64,000 nt of DNA, from positions 62,001 through 126,000 of the forward strand of contig NZ_PUIP01000017.1 in the NCBI RefSeq assembly GCF_002968015.1. The letters are read 5' to 3'. Of the stretch, positions 17,248 to 24,962 are shown piece after piece. Each line of letters starts with the position of its first letter. Within the stretch, counting starts at the first letter, position 1. The stretch is from Massilia phosphatilytica. Lineage in GTDB: Bacteria; Pseudomonadota; Gammaproteobacteria; Burkholderiales; Burkholderiaceae_D. Under the pieces are notes generated by a model that saw only the letters and a program-made list of their open reading frames with translations, did not search any database and was not told the origin of the DNA. A program made the translations under genes and the position numbers.

Positions 17248-17327
17248 GTAGGGTGGGCGGCCCTCCGCCCACGCGCAACGCCAACTAATCGCAAACGTTA
17301 CGCGTGGGCTCAGGGAGCCCACCCTAC
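17248..17327. repeat. Dispersed palindromic repeat pair (REP/BIME-like)
   Basis: Two hairpin units face each other: GTAGGGTGGGC then GGCCCTCCGCCCACGCG, and 30 bp later CGCGTGGGCTCAGGGAGCCC then ACCCTAC. Each unit folds on itself (GTGGGCGG/CCGCCCAC and GTGGGCT/GAGCCCAC), and the outer ends GTAGGGTGGGC and GCCCACCCTAC are inverted copies of one another. The same head GTAGGGTGGGC occurs at 56749. The TAG stop of the LysE gene lies within the right-hand end. This looks like a mobile palindromic repeat of the REP type. Confidence 0.75.
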
Positions 17328-17926
17328 CTGAGCAGCATGCGCACGCCCGCGTATGCGAACACGCCGGCCAGCACGGCGTTCACCCAGCGCTCGCCGGCCC
17401 GGTAGGCGCGCCGCGCGGCGTCGGTGGAAAACGCCAGCGCATAGCAGCAAAAGATCGACGCGCTGAGCGCCGCGCATGACAGCACGAACGTCAGCGCGTC
17501 CGCCTCGCGCGCGCCCGCGGGCAGGGCCAGCGATACCACCGACAGCCACACGACGATCGCCTTCGGGTTCGTCAGGTGCATGGCCACGCCGCGCGTCCAC
17601 GTGCGCGCATAGCCTTCGTCCACTGCCTTGGCTGCCGGCACCCCATGCGTGCCGCGCACCTTGCGCGCCGCCTGCCACGCCATCCACAGCAGGTACGCAC
17701 CGCCGACCGCTTTCACGATGGCCAGCGCGCCCGACCAGCGTTCCATCAGCGCGGCAAGGCCGAACGCCGCGCACAATCCCCAGCACAACGAACCGCAGAC
17801 GACGCCGGACGCCAGCGCGAGCGCCCGCGCGCGGCCCTGCGCCATCGCCGTGCCCATGACGGCGAGGACGCTCGGTCCGGGACTGGCGACGCCGATCGCG
17901 AAGGCGGTGTAGGCGAGGAGCAGCAT
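17324..17926 (-). CDS. LysE/RhtB-family amino acid exporter
   Basis: A 200-residue inner membrane exporter with about six helices. The family start is clear: hydrophobic helix, then GVASPGPSVLAVMG, which contains the conserved SPGP motif, and later HLTNPKAIVVW with the conserved NPK. Such proteins export amino acids or homoserine lactones; the substrate here is unknown. It lies 12 bp after a VOC gene on the same strand and probably shares its transcript. Its stop codon falls inside the palindromic repeat, so the last residues of the protein may have been altered by the repeat's insertion. Confidence 0.88.
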   Translation of the reverse strand: MLLLAYTAFAIGVASPGPSVLAVMGTAMAQGRARALALASGVVCGSLCWGLCAAFGLAALMERWSGALAIVKAVGGAYLLWMAWQAARKVRGTHGVPAAKAVDEGYARTWTRGVAMHLTNPKAIVVWLSVVSLALPAGAREADALTFVLSCAALSASIFCCYALAFSTDAARRAYRAGERWVNAVLAGVFAYAGVRMLLR

Positions 17927-17938
17927 GTCATTTCCTTT

Positions 17939-18331
17939 TCAAAGTGGATCGTGGCACACCACGCACAGCTTGTTGCCGTCCGGGTCGCGCACGTAAGCGC
18001 CGTAGTAGTTGGCGTGGTAGTGGGGGCGCAGGCCCGGCGCGCCGTCGCCGCTGCCGCCATGCGCCAGCGCGATGTCCCAGGCCGCGTCGACGGCCGCGCG
18101 GTCGGGTGCCAGCAGGGCCGTCATGTGGCCGTTGCCCGGCGCATGCGGCTGGCCATCGTACGGGGCGCCGATGAGGAACAGGGGCCGCGCCTGGCCGGGT
18201 TGCTGCCAGCCGGCCCAGGGGCGCGACGGGTCGCAGAAGCGCGCTTCCAGGCCCAGCATTGCCAGCAGGGGTTGGTAGAACGCGAGCGCCCGGTCGAAAT
18301 CGCCGACGCCGATGAAGACATGGGAAAACAT
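17939..18331 (-). CDS. VOC/glyoxalase-like protein
   Basis: A 130-residue vicinal oxygen chelate fold protein with the beta-alpha-beta start FSHVFIGVGDFDRALAFYQ and the end YVRDPDGNKLCVVCH. The metal-binding positions of true glyoxalase I (His, Glu) are partly kept (first-strand His, NGHMTA in the middle), so it may be metal-dependent. The substrate is unknown. A GAGG site precedes the ATG by 5 bp. It is the first gene of a two-gene unit with the LysE exporter. Confidence 0.82.
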   Translation of the reverse strand: MFSHVFIGVGDFDRALAFYQPLLAMLGLEARFCDPSRPWAGWQQPGQARPLFLIGAPYDGQPHAPGNGHMTALLAPDRAAVDAAWDIALAHGGSGDGAPGLRPHYHANYYGAYVRDPDGNKLCVVCHDPL

Positions 18332-18423
18332 CGTCGCCTCACAGTGAAAAAAGATGACAAATCGTTACAATAAAGCCCCGACACGCAAGGCTGAAATCAA
18401 GAAGCCATTCATATTGCTCGGTT

Positions 18424-18429
18424 ATAATA
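18424..18429 (+). promoter_or_regulatory. Candidate -10 box of the pentose-lipid operon
   Basis: A perfect TATAAT 46 bp before the first gene of the operon, in a locally AT-rich stretch. No good -35 is seen at 16-18 bp. It is the only promoter-like element found ahead of the seven-gene unit. Confidence 0.45.
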
Positions 18430-18474
18430 CTGAACTTTTGCTATTAAGTATTTCACAGTGTCTGGCGGTACCTC

Positions 18475-19941
18475 ATGAGTTCGCCAGTCTCCCTGCAGGA
18501 CATTCAATTGAACACGGCTCCCCTCATCGTCGACCTGGACGGTACGCTGATCCATACCGACATGCTGCACGAATCCGCGCTGCGGGTATCGCGCGACCGT
18601 CCGCTGGACGTGTTGCGCATTCCGCTGTGGCTCCTGCGGGGCAAGGCCGTCCTCAAGAGCCAGCTGGCCAGCCGCAGCAGTTTCGACGCGTCGCTGCTGC
18701 CATATAACGAATCGCTGCTGGCCTGGCTCAAGGAAGAACGCGCGGCCGGCCGCCGCATCGTGCTGTGCACCGCGTCCGACCGCTCGATCGCGCAAGCGGT
18801 GGCGGACCACCTGGGCGTGTTCGACGACGTATTGGCCAGCGACGGCGCCGTCAACCTGGCCGGCGACAACAAGGCGGACGCGCTGGCACAACACTACGGT
18901 CACGGCAATTTCGACTACGTCGGCAATTCGAGCGCCGACCTGAAAGTGTGGCGGCGTGCGCGCAAGGCGATCGTCGTCAACGGCGCCCGCGGCCTCGCGC
19001 AGAAGGCGGCGGCGCTGTGCAACGTCGAGCGCGAATTCCCGCCGCAGCCGCGCGGCGTCGCGGCCTGGCGCAAGGTGCTGCGCGTGCACCAGTGGATGAA
19101 GAATCTGCTGCTGTTCGTGCCGCTGATGGCCGCGCACCGCATCGCCGACATCGACGGCTGGCTGACCCTCGTGCTGGCCTTCGTCTCGTTCAGCCTGTGC
19201 GCGTCGACCGTCTACATCGCCAACGACCTGCTGGACCTGGAGAGCGACCGCGCCCACCCGCGCAAGCGCCTGCGTCCGTTCGCATCGGGCGCCGTGCCCG
19301 CGTGGCAGGGCGTCGTGTTGGCGCCGGTGCTGCTCGCCGTCAGCCTCGCGCTGGGCGCGTTCGTCGGCGGCACGTTCCTGCCGTGGCTCCTGTTCTATTT
19401 CGTGCTCACGTGCGTGTACTCGTGGGGCCTGAAGCGCGTGATCCTCCTCGACTGCATCACGCTCGCGATGCTGTACACCCTGCGCATCACGGCCGGCGCG
19501 GCCGCGCTGTCGATGCCGCTGTCGTTCTGGCTGCTGGCGTTCTCCGTATTCCTGTTCCTGTCGCTGGCGTTCGTGAAGCGCTATGCCGAGCTGAAATCGC
19601 AGGCGCTGTCCGGCAAGCAGAAGGTGCATGGCCGCGGCTATTACACGAGCGACGAGCCGCTCGTGCTGAACCTCGGCGTCACGGCCGGCTACGCGTCCGC
19701 CGTCGTGCTGGCGCTGTACCTGAACAGCGAAGTCGTGCTCGAACTGTACGAACGTCCGGAAGCCGTGTGGGGCGCCGTGCCCGTGCTGATCTTCTGGATC
19801 AGCTGGATCTGGATGCAGGCGCACCGCGGCCACATGCACGACGACCCCGTCGTGTTCGCCGTGAAGGACCGCGCCAGCCAGCTGGCCGGCCTCGCCTTCG
19901 GCACCGCGCTCGTCGCCGGCGCGCTCGGGTGGCCATGGTAA
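18475..19941 (+). CDS. HAD phosphatase-UbiA fusion, DPPR synthase-like
   Basis: A 488-residue two-domain protein. Residues about 15-190 are a HAD-type phosphatase: DLDGTL with Asp20 and Asp22, LCTAS as motif II, and GNSSADLKVW as motif IV. Residues about 200-488 are a UbiA prenyltransferase with about eight helices; its first aspartate motif is NDLLDLESD (Asn250-Asp258) followed by HPRKRLRP, close to the mycobacterial enzyme that joins phosphoribosyl diphosphate to decaprenyl phosphate (Rv3806c). The HAD part could remove the 5-phosphate that a separate phosphatase removes in mycobacteria (inference). It overlaps the next gene by 7 bp and opens the operon. Other UbiA reactions cannot be excluded, but the neighbours fit this one. 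Confidence 0.85.
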   Translation: MSSPVSLQDIQLNTAPLIVDLDGTLIHTDMLHESALRVSRDRPLDVLRIPLWLLRGKAVLKSQLASRSSFDASLLPYNESLLAWLKEERAAGRRIVLCTASDRSIAQAVADHLGVFDDVLASDGAVNLAGDNKADALAQHYGHGNFDYVGNSSADLKVWRRARKAIVVNGARGLAQKAAALCNVEREFPPQPRGVAAWRKVLRVHQWMKNLLLFVPLMAAHRIADIDGWLTLVLAFVSFSLCASTVYIANDLLDLESDRAHPRKRLRPFASGAVPAWQGVVLAPVLLAVSLALGAFVGGTFLPWLLFYFVLTCVYSWGLKRVILLDCITLAMLYTLRITAGAAALSMPLSFWLLAFSVFLFLSLAFVKRYAELKSQALSGKQKVHGRGYYTSDEPLVLNLGVTAGYASAVVLALYLNSEVVLELYERPEAVWGAVPVLIFWISWIWMQAHRGHMHDDPVVFAVKDRASQLAGLAFGTALVAGALGWPW

Positions 19942-21230
19942 AAGTATCGTCGTGGGGCCGGCTGGACAGCCACGAACACGACCTGGTACCGCTGTCCGAC
20001 CGCGACCAGGCCGTGCGCGCCGTCGCGGGCAGCCGCGGCCTCGCGCAAGGCAATGCGCGCAGCTATGGCGACGTGTGCCTGAACCCGGACGGCCGCCTGT
20101 GGCGCATGACGGGCCTGGACCGCTTCATCGCGTTCGATCCGGCCACCGGCCGCCTGCGCTGCGAAGCCGGCGTGCTGCTGCGCGACATCCAGCGCATGAG
20201 CATCGCCCACGGCTGGCTGCTGCCCGTCACGCCCGGTACGCAGATGATCACGGTCGGCGGCGCCATCGCCAACGACGTCCACGGCAAGAACCACCACGTG
20301 CTGGGTTCCTTCGGCGACCACGTGCGGAGCGTCCGCCTCGCGCGCACGGATGGCCGCGTGATCGATTGCCGGCCGGACCTCGAGCCGGGCTGGTTCGCGG
20401 CCACCGTCGGCGGCATGGGCCTTACCGGCGTGATCGTCGAGGCCGAGCTGCAGCTGCGGCGCGTGTCCGGCCCATGGCTCGTGACCGACACGGTCCCGTA
20501 CCGCAACCTCGACGAATTCTTCGCACTGGCCGACACCTCCGAGGCCGGCTGGGAGCAGACCGTGTCGTGGGTCGACTGCCTGTCCGGCATCGGCCGCGGC
20601 CTGTTCTTCCGCGCGAATCCCGCCGAGATCCCGGACCGCGAAGCGCAATCCGGACGCAAACCGAAGCGCGTGCCGTTCGTGCCGCCCGTATCGCTCGTGA
20701 ACGGCCTGTCGCTGCGCGCGTTCAACGAGACCTATTTCCGCGCCAACGTGCTGAAAGCCGGCTACGCGATCGCGCACTTCGAAAAATACACCTACCCGCT
20801 GGACAACCTGCACGACTGGAACCGCATGTACGGCCCGCGCGGGTTCTACCAGTACCAGAGCGTCGTGCCGCGCGAAGCCGGACGTGCCGCGATCCAGGCG
20901 ATGCTTGGCGCGATCAAGGCGTCGGGGCAGGGCTCGTTCCTGGCCGTCCTGAAAACCTTCGGCGACCGCGCGAGCCGCGGCATGATGAGTTTTCCCCGGC
21001 CAGGTGTCACGCTGGCGCTGGATTTTCCGAACCGCGGCGCGCCGACCAGCGCGCTGTTCGAACGGCTGGACGCCATCGTGCGCGACGCGGGCGGGCGCAT
21101 CTACGCGGCCAAGGATGCGCGCATGCCGCGCGACCTGTTCGAATCGGGCTACCCGCGCCTGGCCGAATTCTTGCAATACCGCGACCCGGGCATCAGCTCG
21201 GCCATGTCGCGCCGTCTGATAGGAAGCTGA
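19935..21230 (+). CDS. DprE1-like decaprenylphosphoryl-ribose oxidase
   Basis: A 431-residue flavoprotein of the vanillyl-alcohol oxidase/PCMH type. It has ARSYGDVCLN near residue 40 and GGAIANDVHGKNHH with GSFGDHV near residues 110-128, the FAD-binding segment that is almost the same in mycobacterial DprE1, the enzyme that oxidises C2' of the lipid-linked ribose. Together with the next gene it would epimerise ribose to arabinose. No signal peptide is present. The ATG at 19935 overlaps the UbiA stop (ATGGTAA). The next gene starts 1 base after its stop. The polyprenyl chain length and sugar are inferred from the family. Confidence 0.87.
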   Translation: MVKVSSWGRLDSHEHDLVPLSDRDQAVRAVAGSRGLAQGNARSYGDVCLNPDGRLWRMTGLDRFIAFDPATGRLRCEAGVLLRDIQRMSIAHGWLLPVTPGTQMITVGGAIANDVHGKNHHVLGSFGDHVRSVRLARTDGRVIDCRPDLEPGWFAATVGGMGLTGVIVEAELQLRRVSGPWLVTDTVPYRNLDEFFALADTSEAGWEQTVSWVDCLSGIGRGLFFRANPAEIPDREAQSGRKPKRVPFVPPVSLVNGLSLRAFNETYFRANVLKAGYAIAHFEKYTYPLDNLHDWNRMYGPRGFYQYQSVVPREAGRAAIQAMLGAIKASGQGSFLAVLKTFGDRASRGMMSFPRPGVTLALDFPNRGAPTSALFERLDAIVRDAGGRIYAAKDARMPRDLFESGYPRLAEFLQYRDPGISSAMSRRLIGS

Positions 21231-21231
21231 T

Positions 21232-21978
21232 ATGCCGGATTCCCTCCAACGCATCGTGATCGTCGGTGCGACTTCTTCGATCGCCGAGCATTGCGCGCGC
21301 CTGTGGGCGGCCAAGGGGCCCGTCGCGCTGACCCTTGTCGGTCGCGACACCGCCCGCCTGGAACGCGTGGCCGCGGACCTGCGCGTGCGCGGTGCCACCG
21401 TGCTTGTACGCACCGTCGATTTTTCCGACCCGCGCGCGATCCGTGCGCTGGTCGACGGCATCGCGCTTGACGCCATGCCGCAGCAGGTCCTGATCGCGCA
21501 CGGCTCGCTGCCGGACCAGCAGCAATGCCAGCGCGACCTCGACGCCGCATACGAGGCGCTGGACGTGAACGGCGTGTCGCCCGTGCTGTTCGCGGAAGCG
21601 TTCGCCGGCCACATGGAACCCGTCGGCGGCGTCATCACGATCATCGGTTCCGTCGCCGGCGACCGCGGGCGCCGCTCGAACTACGTGTACGGCGCGGCCA
21701 AGGGCCTCGTCACGCGCTACGCGCAAGGCCTGCAGCACCGCCTGGCCGGCAGCGGCAGTGCGCTGAAGGTGGTGCTGGTCAAGCCGGGTCCGACGGCCAC
21801 GCCGATGACGGCGCACCTGCCGCAGAAGGGCCTCGCGCCCGTCGAGCAGGTCGCGCGCCAGATCGTGGATGGATCGGCCGCCGGCAAGCCGGTCGTGTAC
21901 GCGCCGGGCAAGTGGTTCGTGATCATGATGATCATCCGCCACCTGCCGGCGTTCGTCTTCAACAAAATGAACATCTGA
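21232..21978 (+). CDS. DprE2-like short-chain reductase
   Basis: A 248-residue short-chain dehydrogenase. The nucleotide-binding motif is VGATSSIAEHCARLW (the GATSSIA type used by DprE2), and the catalytic set includes Ser in IIGSVAGDRG and YVYGAAKG as the YxxxK. The C-terminus ends in a hydrophobic stretch (FVIMMIIRHLPAFVF), suggesting contact with the membrane where its lipid substrate lies. In mycobacteria DprE2 reduces the keto-sugar made by DprE1 to decaprenyl-phosphoryl-arabinose. Its position right after the DprE1-like gene supports this role. Nine bases separate its stop from the next gene. Confidence 0.86.
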   Translation: MPDSLQRIVIVGATSSIAEHCARLWAAKGPVALTLVGRDTARLERVAADLRVRGATVLVRTVDFSDPRAIRALVDGIALDAMPQQVLIAHGSLPDQQQCQRDLDAAYEALDVNGVSPVLFAEAFAGHMEPVGGVITIIGSVAGDRGRRSNYVYGAAKGLVTRYAQGLQHRLAGSGSALKVVLVKPGPTATPMTAHLPQKGLAPVEQVARQIVDGSAAGKPVVYAPGKWFVIMMIIRHLPAFVFNKMNI

Positions 21979-21987
21979 GGAACGGCC

Positions 21988-24021
21988 ATGATGGATACCC
22001 GAGAACTGCCGCGCCACGGCACCTTGTCCGCGCCCGCCGCGCGCGCGGCGCCGTCCCTGCTCACCTGGGCGGTCCTGTTCCTGCTGATCGTCGCCGCGCT
22101 CGTCGCGTTCGAATGGAACATGCTGGCCAACGTCAACCGCGAAGTGAGCGACTTCGCCGCCAACAGCCTGCTGATCCAGGATGCGAAGCGCCTGCATCTC
22201 ATCTACGGCAACTATTCGCGCGTGGGCTTCAACCACCCCGGTCCCGCGATCCTGTACGTGCTGGCCTTCGGCGAACTGGTGTTCCACGACTGGCTGCACC
22301 TCGTGCCGTCGCCGTTTTCCGGCCAGCTGCTGGGCGGGATCCTGTACAACGCCGCCTGGATGGTGCTGGTCTGCGCGCTCGTACGCCGCATCACCGGGGC
22401 GCTCGTGCCGGCGCTGATGTTCACGGCGCTGCTCGTGCTGGGCGCCGCGATGAGCGCGTACTCCATCATCAACGGCATCTGGTTCCCGCACCTGTACGTC
22501 TTCCCGTATGCGGCGATGATCGTCGCGATCGCGCCGCTCGTCTACGGCCGGACCGATACGCTGAAGGCCCTCGCCGTGTCCAGCGGCTTCCTGGTCAACG
22601 GCCACGCGTCGTTCATCCCGATGCTGGGCGTGGCGCTCATCGTGGTCCTCGCCGCAAACTACATCGTGTCGCGCCGCGATCGCACGCACCGCGTCCTGAC
22701 GCGCGCCTGGTTCGACCGCAACCGCACCGAAGTCCGAATCGCGTGCGGCATCCTGTTCCTGTTCTTCGTGCCCCTGCTGATCGCCACCGTCACGGAGTGG
22801 CCGGGCCCCCTGTGGGACTACATCAAGTTCGGCCGCGGCAACAAGGGCAACAAGCCGCTGGAGGCGCTGAAATTCGTCGGCACCTACTGGCGCCTCGGCC
22901 AGGCCTCGATGTGGCCGTTGCTGGCCGTGCCGCTGCTCGCCGTCGCACTGTTCAAGGATGCGAAGGTGGACGCGGACCGTTCGGCGTTCGTGCGCGGCAC
23001 GCGCGCGCTCGCCGTGGCCTTCCTTGCCGCGACGGTCGCCGTGCTGTATTACGCCAAGGTCGGCGTCGACGACCTGCACCAGGACTACGTTGCCGTCTTC
23101 TATTACACGGTACCCGCCATGTGCGTGGCCCTTGTCGTGCTGTACGCGTGCCGGAGCCTCGGCAACCGCGTGGGCAGCGTCGCCGCCGGCGTCCTCGCGG
23201 CGGCCGCGCTGGCCGGCGCCGCGCATGTCGAGCGCCCGACGCCGATGTACGAAGTCTTCTACAACCAGCCAGGCGTCGTGGGGCTCTACGACAAGCTGCG
23301 CGCGCTGCCGGGCGAAGGGCGCATCGTGCTGGACCTGGACCAGGACATGCGCACGTGGGGCGTCGTCTGGGGCAATACGCTGGGCCTGCAGGCGCATGCG
23401 AAGCGCCAGCACGTGGACCTCGTGTGCGTCAACCAGGGCTGGCACATCTCGAATACGAAGCCCGGCCAGTGCCGTCCGGAGGAGGTGGAACACAACCGCC
23501 GCTACTTCGTGCAGCAGGTCGACGCCCCGAACGTCGCGCGCGGCGAACCGGACGTCGAAATGTTCGGGCTCGCGCTGTACCGCAAGGACGCGCCGCCGCG
23601 GCCGTTCGCCTATCTCACCGTGAAGGAAGCGCCGGACTACTTCCGCCGGATCCTCGGCAAGGGCTGGTCCACGGTCGAAGGCGATTTCGTGTGGAGCAAT
23701 GGGCACGTGGCCGAGATCAACCTGCCCGCCGATCCGGCGCGCGGCCGCATGCTGACCTTGGACCTGGGCAGCTTCATCCCGAACGGCGAAATCCGCATGA
23801 CGGTCCAGGCATTCGCGAACGGCAGGCCGGCAGGTACGGCGACCTTCAACTTCATCGAGATCCGTCACCGCTTTACGCTCGATCTCGGCGCAGGGGCGAC
23901 GGCGCCGCAGCACATCGAACTGCGGATCGACAACCCGACGTCGCCGAAGCAGTTCGATCTCTCGCCCGACACCCGCCTGCTCGGCGTGTCGCTGTACGGC
24001 ATCAGGAAGGACAACCCATGA
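21988..24021 (+). CDS. GT-C-like membrane glycosyltransferase (candidate arabinosyltransferase)
   Basis: A 677-residue protein with about ten membrane helices over residues 25-410, then a soluble part. After the first helix comes a long periplasmic loop with acidic residues (REVSDFAANS) and RVGFNHPGPAILYVLA, an arrangement typical of GT-C enzymes that use lipid-linked sugars. The C-terminal 120 residues look like a beta-sandwich (AEINLPAD, LDLGSF, FTLDLGAG, HIELRID). I do not recognise a named family. From its place after the DprE1/DprE2 pair it is the best candidate to transfer the pentose to an acceptor in the periplasm, as AftA-type enzymes do in mycobacteria and TfpW in Pseudomonas. Overlaps the next gene by 4 bp. 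Confidence 0.6.
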   Translation: MMDTRELPRHGTLSAPAARAAPSLLTWAVLFLLIVAALVAFEWNMLANVNREVSDFAANSLLIQDAKRLHLIYGNYSRVGFNHPGPAILYVLAFGELVFHDWLHLVPSPFSGQLLGGILYNAAWMVLVCALVRRITGALVPALMFTALLVLGAAMSAYSIINGIWFPHLYVFPYAAMIVAIAPLVYGRTDTLKALAVSSGFLVNGHASFIPMLGVALIVVLAANYIVSRRDRTHRVLTRAWFDRNRTEVRIACGILFLFFVPLLIATVTEWPGPLWDYIKFGRGNKGNKPLEALKFVGTYWRLGQASMWPLLAVPLLAVALFKDAKVDADRSAFVRGTRALAVAFLAATVAVLYYAKVGVDDLHQDYVAVFYYTVPAMCVALVVLYACRSLGNRVGSVAAGVLAAAALAGAAHVERPTPMYEVFYNQPGVVGLYDKLRALPGEGRIVLDLDQDMRTWGVVWGNTLGLQAHAKRQHVDLVCVNQGWHISNTKPGQCRPEEVEHNRRYFVQQVDAPNVARGEPDVEMFGLALYRKDAPPRPFAYLTVKEAPDYFRRILGKGWSTVEGDFVWSNGHVAEINLPADPARGRMLTLDLGSFIPNGEIRMTVQAFANGRPAGTATFNFIEIRHRFTLDLGAGATAPQHIELRIDNPTSPKQFDLSPDTRLLGVSLYGIRKDNP

Positions 24022-24962
24022 CCGATTTGGACCGCAAGATCATCCTGCCCGGCGGCGCCGGGCTGGTCGGACAGAACCTCATCGCGCGCCTGAGGGCCCG
24101 CGGCTACCGCAACATCGTCGTGCTGGACAAGCACCGCGCCAACCTCGACGTGCTGCGCGGCGTGCAGCCCGACATCGCCGTCGAATACGCCGACCTGGCC
24201 GAACCGGGCGAGTGGTCGCGCCACTTCACGGACGGTGCCACCGTCGTCATGCTGCAGGCGCAGATCGGCGGCAATGACTGGAACGACTTCGTGCGCAACA
24301 ACGTCGATGCGACGCGCCACCAGCTCGACATCATCAAGGGCCAGCCGAACACACGCCTCGTCGCGATCAGCTCCTCCGTCGTCGTGTCGGTGGCGGACGA
24401 TTTCTATACGCGTTCGAAACGCGAACAGGAAGCGATGGTACTGGCGAGCGGCATCGCTTGCCCCGTGCTGCGGCCGACCTTGATGTTCGGCTGGTTCGAC
24501 CGCAAGCACCTGGGCTGGCTGTCGCGCTTCATGAACAAGGTGCCCGTGTTCCCGATCCCGGGCCACGGCCGCTACATGCGCCAGCCGCTGTACGTGGGCG
24601 ACTTCTGCAACGTCATCATCGGCTGCATCGAGGACCCGTCCATCACGGGCGTCTACAACATCTCGGGCCACGAGGAAGTCGACTACATCGACATCATCCG
24701 CGAGATCAAGCGCGTGACCCGCGCGAAGACGCCGATCGTCAAGATCCCGTACAGCCTGTTCTACGCGCTGCTGTGGGTGTGGGGCAAGTTCGACAGCAAC
24801 CCGCCGTTCACGACGCAGCAGCTGGCGGCGCTCGTCGCGCGCGACAGCTTCGAGGTGATCGACTGGCCGGGCATGTTCAAGGTCCAAAGCACCCCGTTCG
24901 CGAAGGCCATCGATGAGACCTTCAACGATCCCAAATACAGCAACGTCGTCCTGGAGTTCTGA
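24018..24962 (+). CDS. NAD-dependent epimerase/dehydratase family protein
   Basis: A 314-residue extended short-chain dehydrogenase. The cofactor motif is PGGAGLVGQNL near residue 10; the catalytic region has AISSSVVVS and, in place of the usual YxxxK, FYTRSKRE with Tyr and Lys spaced correctly. The second half (YVGDFCNVIIGCIED, VYNISGHEEVDYIDI) is as in nucleoside-sugar epimerases. The ATG overlaps the preceding stop (ATGA) and the stop abuts the next ATG. It might modify the lipid- or nucleotide-linked sugar before transfer, but substrate and product cannot be read. Confidence 0.8.
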   Translation: MTDLDRKIILPGGAGLVGQNLIARLRARGYRNIVVLDKHRANLDVLRGVQPDIAVEYADLAEPGEWSRHFTDGATVVMLQAQIGGNDWNDFVRNNVDATRHQLDIIKGQPNTRLVAISSSVVVSVADDFYTRSKREQEAMVLASGIACPVLRPTLMFGWFDRKHLGWLSRFMNKVPVFPIPGHGRYMRQPLYVGDFCNVIIGCIEDPSITGVYNISGHEEVDYIDIIREIKRVTRAKTPIVKIPYSLFYALLWVWGKFDSNPPFTTQQLAALVARDSFEVIDWPGMFKVQSTPFAKAIDETFNDPKYSNVVLEF

